Shown here: positions 1 through 8,975 of the stretch, piece after piece | How the letters are laid out: every line of letters begins with the position of its first letter | Position numbering within the stretch: position 1 is the first letter of the stretch | Origin: Bacillota bacterium | GTDB taxonomy: Bacteria > Bacillota > Clostridia > Christensenellales > JAEXRW01 | Assembly: GCA_023454175.1 (NCBI GenBank) | Contig: JAEXRW010000025.1 | Span: 124,001-188,000, forward strand | DNA length: 64,000 nucleotides | Direction of reading: 5' to 3' | The notes under the pieces: model-generated | Told to the model about the DNA's origin: nothing | Database searches by the model: none | What the model saw: the letters and a program-made list of their open reading frames with translations, nothing else | Translations under genes and position numbers: made by a program

Positions 1-2
1 TT

Positions 3-3000
3 TCAAGGATGTCCGGACAAAGCGATATCGTGATAGGGACACCTTCCCAAGGGAGAAGGCATGCAGACCTCGTGAATATCATCGGCGCTTTTATCAATAT
101 CCTCCCGATACGCTGCCGGTCCAATCCCGATATGACCTTCAGCGAGCTCCTCAATGAAATCAAGGGCCTGACCATCACTGCGCTTGACAACCAGGATTAC
201 CCGTTTGATGAACTCGTTGAAAAGCTAAACCTGCCCAGGGACCTCTCGCGCAACCCGTTATTTGATACCATGTTCGTTATGCAGACTGTGGATGCACACC
301 AGATGAAGCTGGGCGGACTGGATATCGAGCCGATGGAGATAGATACGGGAATCACCAAATTCGATATGACTCTTGAGGCGACCGCATACGAGGAAACTAT
401 TTCATGCTCATTGGAGTATTCAAGCCGGCTGTTTGACAGGCAGACGGTGGAACGGTATGCAAAGCATTTCACTTCCCTGGTGGCCGGATCAATCACACAT
501 GCTGACTCCATCCTTGGCAGCATTGAATGCATGGACGCTGCGGAAAAGCACCTTTTGCTGCATGCGTATAACGATACGCTGCAAGTGTACGACCCCACCC
601 CTGTCGACCTCCTGTTCGATGAACATGCAAAAAACAACCCGTCCAAAGCAGCACTCGTTTTTCACAACAGGGAAATATCGTTTGGACGGCTGAAGGAAAT
701 GGCGGACGGGATAGCCTGGATGCTGCAAAAAGAGGGCATAGGGCCGGGGTCCGTCGTCGGGCTGCTTTTCCACCGCGGCATTGAAATGATGGCTTGCGTA
801 TGGGGCATCCTGAAAGCCGGAGCCTCCTATATGCCCATCGATCCCGAGTACCCCGAAGAACGGATCCAATACATGCTCGGTATCAGCAATACCGGGCTGC
901 TGCTGGCAGGCGAGGGTACCGGACCCATAGGCTTCCCAGGCAAAACCATATACATTCATGAGGACACGATACCGTATGCAAAGCCTGCCGCCTTCAATCG
1001 AAGCCCGGAAGACAGCATCTACGTGCTTTTTACTTCCGGCTCAACGGGTAGGCCCAAAGGCGTCATGATCACACACCGCTCGGTGCACAATTTGATCAAC
1101 AGCATCTGTAAACTGATCCCGTATTCACCGGACGACATTTTCCTGTGCTCGTCCACGCTGTATTTTGATGCATTTGTGCTGGTGGCGCTGATACCGCTGG
1201 CAAAGGGGATGAAAGTCATCCTGGCCGATGAAGAGGAACTGATGCTGCCTTGGAGGATGGCGGAGCTGATCGACCGGGAAAAGATATCTTCTGTCTTTTT
1301 TACGCCGTCCAGAATGCGCGTCCTGCTGAACGATAAAAGCTTCAGGGAATCCATGAAAGAAATAAAATACCTGATGGTGGGGGGGGAAGCGCTGCCAGCG
1401 GGCCTGGCGGGCCAGATCATGGCTCTTACGCCAGTCAGATTATACAATCTTTACGGCCCCACCGAGATCACCGTCTGTGCAACCGCTACGGAAATCCTGG
1501 AAAATTCCGATATAACAATAGGGAAGGCGATATCCAACACGCAGGTATACGTGCTGGATGAAAAACTGAACCTTTTGCCCCAGGGGGCGGTGGGGGAATT
1601 GTTTGTCGGCGGCGACGGCGTGGCCAAGGGCTATATCAACCGCGAAGAACTGACGAAGGAGAGCTTTTTACCCAATCCCTTCAAAGATGGGCAACGCACG
1701 ATGTACCGTACGGGGGACCTGGTGCGCTACAACAATGACGGGGAACTGGTTTACTTCGGCAGAAGGGACGGCCAGATAAAAATCAGGGGCCTGCGGATAG
1801 AGACGGAAGAGATCGAAAGCCAGATCCTCATGTCCGGCAATGCGCTGCAGGCTTTCGTAGCGCCTGTGACACAGGAGGACCAGTCGACAGCGCTCTGTGC
1901 ATACATCGTTTTGAATAAAGACGGGGAGCTTTCAAGCGTGAAGAGCTATATATCCGGAAAGCTTCCAGCGTACATGCTACCGGCCTATTACTGCATCATG
2001 GACAGCCTGCCGCTGAATGCAAGCGGAAAAATCGATCGAAAATCACTCCCAGCGCCTGCCAGGCCGGAAAACGATCTGAAGGCTGACACGATGGGCGGTT
2101 ACCCTGAAACTGTGAAAGCGTTTTGTACGGTCTGGTCGGAAATATTGAAACGTGATGTGATCGATCCCCGAAAGTCGTTTTTTGAACAAGGCGGTGATTC
2201 GCTCAGCGCCATTATCGTACAGACCCGATACCATGAAAAGGGCTGGGATATCAGCACACGCGATTTCTTCCATTTCCCCACGGTCATGGAACATATAAAA
2301 TTGATAACAGAACAAGGGGAAACGTCCACCTGCCTTCGGAACGACCCGTATCCGGCCAGGATACCCGAGTCCCCGCCTTACCCGGCCGCGAGACTGCGCA
2401 ATATCCTGCTTACGGGGCCAACGGGATACCTGGGCGCCCATATCCTAAAGGAAATGCTGGAGAACACCCCTGCAACGCTTTGGTGCCTGGTACGCGGGGA
2501 TGAACCTGCCAAAAGGCTGCAAACATACACAGACTGGTACCACGGGGAGGAGTACCTTGCAGCATACGCCTCAAGGGTCAAAGTGGTGCAAGGCGATATA
2601 TCCATGCAAAACTTCGGCCTGCCCCGATCCGAATACAGCGCGCTTGTACAAACTATCGATACGGTGATCCATACCGCTGCGATGGTGAAGCATTATGGGG
2701 ACCCATCGGTATTTGAATCCGTGAACATCACCGGAACGGGCCGCATAGTGGAATTTACGAAAGAGTCGAACGCACATTTGCTTCATATCTCCACAACGAG
2801 TATCGCCGCAGACAACGGGGGAAAAGACGGGGCTTTTACGGAGAATGATTTCTATGTCGGCCAGGATTACCTGATCAATGATTATGTTGCCAGCAAATTC
2901 AAGGCCGAAGCACTGGTACTGAAGGCTATTTCAGATGGATGCAATGCTGCTATACTCCGCGTGGGAAACCTGACCGGGCGCTACTCCGACGGGCGCTTCC

Positions 3001-3512
3001 AGAAAAATATCGGTGACAACGCTTTTTACCAGTACATGCGCGCGTTTGTGGCTGCAAACAAGGCTCCCGAAGATTACAGGGATATGCAGCTGGAATTCAC
3101 CCCTGTTGACCTGTGCGCCAGGGCCGTGAGGCTTTTGATCCCGGCTGAGGACCTGGCCGGCCGCTGCTTCCATTTATCAAACCCGAACCGAATACTACTT
3201 GAACAGCTCGTCGATCTATGGGATCTGAAGGCGGACGGGTTCACGTGGAAAAAGGAAGGAGATTTGCTGACAGATGATGCGGCTGTGCGAACGGACGAGC
3301 GCTTAGCTTATCTTTCCGACTTCATTTATTCCGGTCACGCCAGCAAGGCGAAATCTGTCGTCATCTCAACCGAATCCACAGACGCGCGGCTGTATGAACG
3401 CGGCTTCGTCTGGCCCCGACCCGACAGGGCCTATCTTTGGAAAATACGGGAGCATATGGCCGCAGCAGGCTTCCTGGACGAAAATAAGCTTGCCAAAGAA
3501 CACAAGAGGTGA
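3..3512 (+). CDS. Non-ribosomal peptide synthetase, terminal module C(partial)-A-PCP-thioester reductase; 5' end outside window
   Basis: The reading frame is already open at the left edge, so this is the 3' part of a longer gene; residues are counted from the first in-window Met (base 9). Residues 1-165 match the C-terminal half of a condensation domain (SGQSDIVIGTP, DNQDYPFDELVEKL); its HHxxxDG motif lies upstream. An adenylation domain follows (about 195-675) with LFTSGSTGRPKG, YGPTE and the terminal NASGKIDRKSLP lysine motif. A carrier domain has the phosphopantetheine serine in GGDSLSAI (S731). The rest (about 795-1150) is a thioester reductase of the extended SDR type: TGPTGYLGAH nucleotide-binding motif and catalytic Y959-x3-K963. 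Such a domain releases the peptidyl thioester by NAD(P)H reduction, giving an aldehyde or alcohol (family knowledge). It overlaps the downstream kinase signals (TGATG), indicating co-transcription. The product is unknown. Confidence 0.93.
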   Translation, partial: SRMSGQSDIVIGTPSQGRRHADLVNIIGAFINILPIRCRSNPDMTFSELLNEIKGLTITALDNQDYPFDELVEKLNLPRDLSRNPLFDTMFVMQTVDAHQMKLGGLDIEPMEIDTGITKFDMTLEATAYEETISCSLEYSSRLFDRQTVERYAKHFTSLVAGSITHADSILGSIECMDAAEKHLLLHAYNDTLQVYDPTPVDLLFDEHAKNNPSKAALVFHNREISFGRLKEMADGIAWMLQKEGIGPGSVVGLLFHRGIEMMACVWGILKAGASYMPIDPEYPEERIQYMLGISNTGLLLAGEGTGPIGFPGKTIYIHEDTIPYAKPAAFNRSPEDSIYVLFTSGSTGRPKGVMITHRSVHNLINSICKLIPYSPDDIFLCSSTLYFDAFVLVALIPLAKGMKVILADEEELMLPWRMAELIDREKISSVFFTPSRMRVLLNDKSFRESMKEIKYLMVGGEALPAGLAGQIMALTPVRLYNLYGPTEITVCATATEILENSDITIGKAISNTQVYVLDEKLNLLPQGAVGELFVGGDGVAKGYINREELTKESFLPNPFKDGQRTMYRTGDLVRYNNDGELVYFGRRDGQIKIRGLRIETEEIESQILMSGNALQAFVAPVTQEDQSTALCAYIVLNKDGELSSVKSYISGKLPAYMLPAYYCIMDSLPLNASGKIDRKSLPAPARPENDLKADTMGGYPETVKAFCTVWSEILKRDVIDPRKSFFEQGGDSLSAIIVQTRYHEKGWDISTRDFFHFPTVMEHIKLITEQGETSTCLRNDPYPARIPESPPYPAARLRNILLTGPTGYLGAHILKEMLENTPATLWCLVRGDEPAKRLQTYTDWYHGEEYLAAYASRVKVVQGDISMQNFGLPRSEYSALVQTIDTVIHTAAMVKHYGDPSVFESVNITGTGRIVEFTKESNAHLLHISTTSIAADNGGKDGAFTENDFYVGQDYLINDYVASKFKAEALVLKAISDGCNAAILRVGNLTGRYSDGRFQKNIGDNAFYQYMRAFVAANKAPEDYRDMQLEFTPVDLCARAVRLLIPAEDLAGRCFHLSNPNRILLEQLVDLWDLKADGFTWKKEGDLLTDDAAVRTDERLAYLSDFIYSGHASKAKSVVISTESTDARLYERGFVWPRPDRAYLWKIREHMAAAGFLDENKLAKEHKR

Positions 3513-3517
3513 TGAAA

Positions 3518-5368
3518 ATGAGCGATACCAGCAATATCCTGCTGATCCTGGCATTGATACTGACCATTGCCTTGTTTGTTTACAACCTGGCCCAGAAGAA
3601 CAAAAAACTCCTGAATTATATATACGCGGTCATTTCCAGCGCATTGTTCATATGGGACATCGCCCTGCTGTTCATGGTATTTTATACCGATGAAGCAACC
3701 CTGCACATCCTTGACAGCGTCACAAATGTCGTAGCCTTCGTGCCCCCGCTTCTTTTAGTATCGAGCATCGCCTATACCAGAAGCATGGAGAGGCTGCCGA
3801 AGAAAATAATATTCCTGTTTATCATCCCGGTCATTACGACTGCCCTGGTGTGGACGAATGATTTTCATCATTTGCATTATATCGTTTTCTCCACGGTATC
3901 CGACAAGGTCGTGTTCGGCCCGTATTTTTACGTGCACTCGCTGTATTCATACGTGTGCATGTTATCTGCCTTCGTCATCATGCTCCGGTTTGCCATCCGG
4001 AATGCCAAGTACTATACCAGGCAGATCCTGCTGTTTTGTATCGGGTATTTGATACCCATGATCGTAAACCTTTTCCCGACAATGAAGATCGTAAACCTGC
4101 CCATCACAGCCACACCGCTGGCCATGGCCCTGGGCCTTTGCTTTCAGGCGCTCGCGATCTTCCGGTATCAATTCCTGAATATCGCGCCCATCGCGCTGCA
4201 GAGCGCAATGGACAGGATCACGGATTGCTACGCCGTGATCAACCAGCAGATGATGCTCGTTGATTACAACAAACCCCTGCTGGACACTTTTGGAAGCATA
4301 TTCAATATCAGAAGGAACCAGCATATCGCCACAATATTGCGTGCGGGAGAATCCCTGCCCGGCGCCAATACCAATTTATTGCTGAACAAGATCAACCAGG
4401 TCAAGGAAAGCAACGCCTCGATCCATTTTGAGACCAGCTTCAAATTGAACGAGGAACACCGGTATTTCTATATCGAATTCACACCGATCAATATCCAGAA
4501 AATCCAGGTCGGCATCATCATACTGATCCGGGACATCACGCAGGCCAAACTCGACATGGAACGCATCAAGCACAACCAGACGATGCTCATGGAGCGGGAA
4601 CGGCTGGCATCCCTGGGACAGCTCATCGGCGGCATCGCGCACAATCTCAAAACGCCCATCATGTCGCTGTCCGGAAGCATCATGGCCCTGGAGGAGCTGG
4701 TGGCGGAATACAGGGAATCCGTAGGGGACAAGACCGTGACGACGGAAGATCACCATGAAATCGCGGACGAGATGGACACCTGGCTTTCCAAGATGAAGCC
4801 CTATTGCTCCTATATGTCGGATATCATTTCAACAGTCAAGGACCAGGCGGTCCAGATGAACGCCTCGGTGGAACGCGAATTCAGCGTGGATGAACTGCTC
4901 AAACGGGTAAAACTGCTCATGACCAACGAATTGAAACGGTATCATTGCACTTTGGATATTGAAAACGACCTCGAAAAGCTTGTATTATTAAAGGGAGATA
5001 TCAATAATCTCGTTCAGGTGCTGGATAACCTGATACTCAATTCGAAGGATGCATATGGGGGTAAGCCGGGACGGATCATCCTCAAGGTCGCGGATCAGGG
5101 ACCGAGGCTGCTGATCAAGGTCAAGGATTTCGGAAGCGGAATAGCGCGAGAGATCCAATCCAAACTCTTCAAGGAAATGGTGACAACCAAAGGGGCCGAT
5201 GGCACGGGGCTGGGACTGTACATGTCCTATGTTACGATCAAGGGGAAATTCGGCGGGGAGCTGTGGTTCGAAACAGAAAAGAACAAGGGAACCTGTTTCA
5301 ATATCCGCATCCCGGTAGCGGATCTGTCCAGCTATTCATTAAAAGGCCAGGACTTGCAGCAAGCATAA
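3518..5368 (+). CDS. Membrane sensor histidine kinase (7TM-type N terminus, PAS-like, HATPase)
   Basis: The first 230 or so residues are a run of hydrophobic helices of the type found in histidine kinases with an N-terminal 7TM sensor. A PAS-like segment follows, then a dimerisation/phosphoacceptor region with GIAHNLKTP (H375 counted from this start), an N box (LDNLILNSKDAY) and a G box (DGTGLGLYMS). All residues needed for autophosphorylation appear present. The start is chosen at ATG 3518 because AGAGGTGA lies a few bases upstream; GTG 3509 and ATG 3512 are possible and would overlap the NRPS stop codon. The gene is therefore translationally linked to the NRPS, and the response regulator starts 18 bases after its stop. 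The membrane sensor suggests detection of an external or membrane-borne cue; a link to the NRPS product is inference. Confidence 0.92.
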   Translation: MSDTSNILLILALILTIALFVYNLAQKNKKLLNYIYAVISSALFIWDIALLFMVFYTDEATLHILDSVTNVVAFVPPLLLVSSIAYTRSMERLPKKIIFLFIIPVITTALVWTNDFHHLHYIVFSTVSDKVVFGPYFYVHSLYSYVCMLSAFVIMLRFAIRNAKYYTRQILLFCIGYLIPMIVNLFPTMKIVNLPITATPLAMALGLCFQALAIFRYQFLNIAPIALQSAMDRITDCYAVINQQMMLVDYNKPLLDTFGSIFNIRRNQHIATILRAGESLPGANTNLLLNKINQVKESNASIHFETSFKLNEEHRYFYIEFTPINIQKIQVGIIILIRDITQAKLDMERIKHNQTMLMERERLASLGQLIGGIAHNLKTPIMSLSGSIMALEELVAEYRESVGDKTVTTEDHHEIADEMDTWLSKMKPYCSYMSDIISTVKDQAVQMNASVEREFSVDELLKRVKLLMTNELKRYHCTLDIENDLEKLVLLKGDINNLVQVLDNLILNSKDAYGGKPGRIILKVADQGPRLLIKVKDFGSGIAREIQSKLFKEMVTTKGADGTGLGLYMSYVTIKGKFGGELWFETEKNKGTCFNIRIPVADLSSYSLKGQDLQQA

Positions 5369-5386
5369 AGGGGAGCTAGACAAAGA

Positions 5387-6916
5387 ATGCGGAAACGAAA
5401 AAGCAAAGAATCCAGCGAACAATACAGGATCCTCGTGGTGGATGACGACAATGGCGTTATCGATACTTTAAAAGTGCTGTTCCGACACTCGGGCTATTTC
5501 ATTGACGGCATTACCGATCCTTTAAAGGCAATCGATAAAATCAGGGACGAGAAGTTCGACCTCCTGCTGCTGGATTTCATCATGAATCCCATCCATGGCG
5601 ATGAAGTCGTGGAGCGCATCCGCAAATTTGACAAGGAGCTCTATATCCTGCTGCTCACCGGACACAAGGATCTCGCCCCGCCCCTCAATACGATACGCGA
5701 GCTGGACATCCAGGGGTACTGTGAAAAGAGCGACCGGTTCGACCAGCTCATGCTGCTGGTGGAATCCGGTATCAAATCCATATCCCAGATGCGTACGATC
5801 CGCAAATTCAGGGACGGGCTGAACAGCATCCTGGAATCGGTGCCGAAAATATACCAGCTGCAGCCGATAGACAACATCCTGGAAGAGATCCTTTCAAACC
5901 TCATCCCCCTCGTCAACAGTGAAAACGCGTTCATCCTGGTGGATGACACGAATTACGTCCTGAACCAGAACAAGGAAAGCATTTTCAAGGGGATCGGCAA
6001 ATACGAGCACGACATCGAAACGTTTGTCGAAATGCTCAGCCCGTATATCATCGAAAAAATAGGCCTTGCCAGGTCGGAAAAGAAAACAGTCAACCTCGAG
6101 GACATGATGATCCTGCCCCTCGTCAATGAATTCGGGGAGACCATCGGCGTGATCTGCGTGGAGCTGTGCATGGCAGAAACGAAGGATGAACTCATCAAAC
6201 TCTTCGATATATACGCCAAGCAGGCATCCTCCTCGCTCAGCAACGCATTTTTGCATTCCCTTGTGAATATCAAAAACGACGAACTGAACCGGACCTACGA
6301 ACTGCTTCGGAGCCGGTACCTGGATACCATCGAGGCCCTCCGCCTCGTGGTGGATGCCAAGGACATCTATACGCGCGGCCACTCGGACAGAGTCGGCTAT
6401 TTTGCCCAGAAGATCGGGGAGGCCATGCATGTGCCGGCCCAGGATATGGAGATATTGAAAATCGCCGGCATATTCCACGATGTAGGGAAGATCGGGACAG
6501 CCGACGACATCCTCCTGAAAAACGAAAAACTGAGCAAGGAAGAGTACCTGGAGATCAAAAAGCACCCGTCAAAAGGCGCCAACATTTTGTCTGCGGTATC
6601 GATGTTCAAAAATGTGGTCCCCATCGTCCGATGCCATCATGAACGCGTGGACGGCTTGGGATATCCCGACGGCCTGCCCGGGAAGAAGATCCCGCTTTTG
6701 TCCAAGATCATCGCAGTGGCCGATGCGTTTGACGCCATGACATCGGACAGGCAATACCGCAGCCGCCTGCCGCTCGAGGATGCCAAGAAACAGCTGATAC
6801 AGGGGAAGGGTACACAATTTGACGGGGATATCGTGGATGCTTTCATTCGGATCCTGGAAAATGAATATGGCACCATGATCAAAGAACTGGACTGGACATT
6901 CCACATTTCACCATAG
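5387..6916 (+). CDS. Response regulator with HD-GYP output domain (RpfG-like)
   Basis: Residues 13-135 form a receiver domain (ILVVDDDNG, phosphoacceptor D63 in LLLLDFIM, conserved lysine in YCEKSD). A middle section of about 170 residues resembles a GAF-type domain. Residues 320-500 form an HD-GYP domain with the HD pair in FHDVGKIG (H364-D365) and the signature HHERVDGLGYPDGLPG (GYP at 425-427). Active HD-GYP proteins hydrolyse cyclic-di-GMP or related cyclic dinucleotides (family knowledge); metal ligands visible here look intact. It directly follows the histidine kinase and is its obvious partner. No DNA-binding domain is present, so output is probably a change in second messenger rather than transcription. 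The stop is only 12 bases from the convergent activase gene and I see no terminator there. Confidence 0.92.
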   Translation: MRKRKSKESSEQYRILVVDDDNGVIDTLKVLFRHSGYFIDGITDPLKAIDKIRDEKFDLLLLDFIMNPIHGDEVVERIRKFDKELYILLLTGHKDLAPPLNTIRELDIQGYCEKSDRFDQLMLLVESGIKSISQMRTIRKFRDGLNSILESVPKIYQLQPIDNILEEILSNLIPLVNSENAFILVDDTNYVLNQNKESIFKGIGKYEHDIETFVEMLSPYIIEKIGLARSEKKTVNLEDMMILPLVNEFGETIGVICVELCMAETKDELIKLFDIYAKQASSSLSNAFLHSLVNIKNDELNRTYELLRSRYLDTIEALRLVVDAKDIYTRGHSDRVGYFAQKIGEAMHVPAQDMEILKIAGIFHDVGKIGTADDILLKNEKLSKEEYLEIKKHPSKGANILSAVSMFKNVVPIVRCHHERVDGLGYPDGLPGKKIPLLSKIIAVADAFDAMTSDRQYRSRLPLEDAKKQLIQGKGTQFDGDIVDAFIRILENEYGTMIKELDWTFHISP

Positions 6917-6928
6917 GCGATGCAGCTA

Positions 6929-7900
6929 TCACTGGTTAAAGGCCCATTTGCCGCAGCGCCCTCCCCAGCGGGCCAGAATATCCTGCCCGCAGGATAATTC
7001 GACGATTTCGCACAGATTGGAACAATCGCTGCACTCCATGCTTTTGGCCCTGTGATCGACAGCAATGGCATCAAATCCGCGAAAAGACGTGTTTGATTTT
7101 TCCGCCATGGCCTGCTTTGCAGTCAGTGCGGCCCCGTACGCGCCCATCACATCATAATAAACCGGCACTGTTATTTTTTTGGACAACGCCTTTTCAAAAG
7201 CCGCGACGATCCCGATATTTGCAGCAACGCCTCCCTGGAATACGACTGGCTCCCCGAGCGTCTTTCCCTTGGCGAGGTTGCTCAGGTAATTCCTCACCAG
7301 GGCCTCGCAGACCCCTGCAATGATATCCTCGGGCGCGCAGCCGGTCTGCTGCTTGTGGATCATATCCGTTTCCGCAAAAACAGCGCACCGCCCTGCGATA
7401 CGGACAGGATTTCGTGCGCGAAGCGCGTAGGCGCCGAACTGCTCAATGGGGATATCCAACCTGGCTGCCTGCCTGTCCAGGAATGAGCCGGTGCCAGCCG
7501 CGCATACGGTATTCATCGCGAAATCGACCACCATGCCGTCTTTCAACAAGATGAGCTTGGAGTCCTGGCCCCCTATCTCGATGACCGTACGGGCGCCCGG
7601 TATGAGCGTGCTGGTGGCGAAGGCATGGGCGGTGATCTCATTTTTCACGATGTCCGCGCCGGCGATCGCACTGGCCAATTGCCTGCCGCTTCCGGTCGCG
7701 CCCACACCGGCGATCTGATCAACCGCGTATTTCCTCCCCAGATCTCCCAGGCCCTGCTTCAAAGCCTCAATAGGCTGCCCGTTTGTCCGCAGGTACTGCT
7801 TTTCCACCAAATCACCGTTTGGATCCAGAAGCACGATATTGGTGCTGACCGAACCGATGTCCAGCCCCAGAAAGAAGCCCTTTTCAGTTTGCGGTCCCAT
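6929..7900 (-). CDS. Acyl-CoA dehydratase-type activase (BadF/BadG/BcrA/BcrD ATPase family)
   Basis: This is an ASKHA-fold ATPase of about 323 residues. Visible motifs are the phosphate-1 loop LGLDIGSVSTNIV near the N terminus, the adenosine region with CAAGTGSFLDRQA, GRCAVFAETDMI and FQGGVAANIG. In the family (for example HgdC of 2-hydroxyglutaryl-CoA dehydratase) a homodimer holds one [4Fe-4S] cluster and pushes an electron into its partner at the cost of ATP. The C terminus carries an extra cysteine group (CSDCSNLCEIVELSC, then GGRCGKW) more typical of the large fused relatives. The start at 7900 (ATG) is supported by a GGAGGG site and by homology; an upstream in-frame extension has no such support. 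It is the last gene of a three-gene minus-strand cluster and overlaps the upstream gene by 17 bases. The target enzyme is not evident here. Confidence 0.88.
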   Translation of the reverse strand: MGPQTEKGFFLGLDIGSVSTNIVLLDPNGDLVEKQYLRTNGQPIEALKQGLGDLGRKYAVDQIAGVGATGSGRQLASAIAGADIVKNEITAHAFATSTLIPGARTVIEIGGQDSKLILLKDGMVVDFAMNTVCAAGTGSFLDRQAARLDIPIEQFGAYALRARNPVRIAGRCAVFAETDMIHKQQTGCAPEDIIAGVCEALVRNYLSNLAKGKTLGEPVVFQGGVAANIGIVAAFEKALSKKITVPVYYDVMGAYGAALTAKQAMAEKSNTSFRGFDAIAVDHRAKSMECSDCSNLCEIVELSCGQDILARWGGRCGKWAFNQ

Positions 7901-8975
7901 TTTCCCTCCGTAAATAAAGCATATCCACAAACGCCTCCAGCCGTGTGCGGTAACCGGCCTCGCCGGTGAGTTCATCGATGATGAGCGTCAATACCGGGAT
8001 ATCGTGATCACGGCTTACTTCGGGCAGGATGCTCTGCGCCACGATCTCGGGCATGCAGCTCAGGGGATAGATCTGTACGATGCCATCAAACCCCGCCCGG
8101 GCATACAGTACGGAATGTCCGATGGTTTCCCGCGCATGGCCGCCTATCATCGCATTTAAATACGGCCTGGCGGCCTCTGCAAAAGCAGTATCCCTGCGCA
8201 GACGAAGTGCGCCTTTGAGGATATGCTCGATGATCCAGCTGCTCACCGTCACTTCGCGATGTATTTCCACGCCCATCCCGCCAAGCAGTACGTCCATGTT
8301 GAAGCTGGAATCGGAATCAATGGTCGTATAGATCTCACCGACGATCCCGACTTTCAGGGGCTTTTCATCTGCCTTGAGCGCCACCTGTGCGAACCGCTTT
8401 TCCGCCAGATGCAAAACCGCGTTCATTTCCTTCCAGCTGCTGGCTTCCAGGACTTCCTGCCGGTAAAGGCTGCACAGCCTGTCCACCTGCCCGCGGATGC
8501 ATTCCCTGGGGCGTATCCGGTATGCGGTGCGTTCCAGACTATCCGCCAGTACTGCAGCCTTGACTGTATGATCCAAAGCTTTGAGGACATGGAGGATATT
8601 CGTATTCCGGCCAAGCCTGTGGATATTGGAGAGGAAGCGGCGCCAGTCGCCCTTTGGTTTTTCGAGGGAGATCACATCATATTTATACCCGTTGTCATTG
8701 AGGATCTCCCGGTACATTTCGCAATAGTATCCAAACCTGCAGGGGCCGCTTCCGCCGGCTACCAGGATGGTATCGGCGCCTTCCTCGTAGGCCTGCATGA
8801 AGTTGCCAAGATGGATCTTCAATGGCAGGCATGCCGTTTCAGGCGCTATGGATGCGCCTTTCTGCATGGACCGTTTGTGGTCAAAATCCGGCATGATATA
8901 ATCGATTTTCAGGCCATCCAGCAAAGCCTTGACGCAGATATACATGTTGCCCATATGCGGGAAAGTCATGACCAA
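7884..8975 (-). CDS. Acyl-CoA dehydratase activase-related protein (DUF2229-like paralogue 2)
   Basis: A protein of about 363 residues beginning MVMTFPHMGNMYICVKALLDG, typical of the activase-related family that occurs either as separate proteins or fused to activase domains. Cysteines in ETACLPLKIHLGNF and in GGSGPCRFGYYCEMYREI are likely ligands for an iron-sulfur cluster (inference from the family resemblance to dehydratase subunits). I chose TTG 8975 as start because AAGGTGG lies 8 bases upstream and because the family normally begins directly at the TFPHMGN motif; GTG 8987 lacks a ribosome binding site. It overlaps the upstream paralogue by 10 bases and the downstream activase by 17, so all three are probably made together and may form a complex. 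The reaction is unknown. Confidence 0.8.
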   Translation of the reverse strand: MVMTFPHMGNMYICVKALLDGLKIDYIMPDFDHKRSMQKGASIAPETACLPLKIHLGNFMQAYEEGADTILVAGGSGPCRFGYYCEMYREILNDNGYKYDVISLEKPKGDWRRFLSNIHRLGRNTNILHVLKALDHTVKAAVLADSLERTAYRIRPRECIRGQVDRLCSLYRQEVLEASSWKEMNAVLHLAEKRFAQVALKADEKPLKVGIVGEIYTTIDSDSSFNMDVLLGGMGVEIHREVTVSSWIIEHILKGALRLRRDTAFAEAARPYLNAMIGGHARETIGHSVLYARAGFDGIVQIYPLSCMPEIVAQSILPEVSRDHDIPVLTLIIDELTGEAGYRTRLEAFVDMLYLRRENGTAN

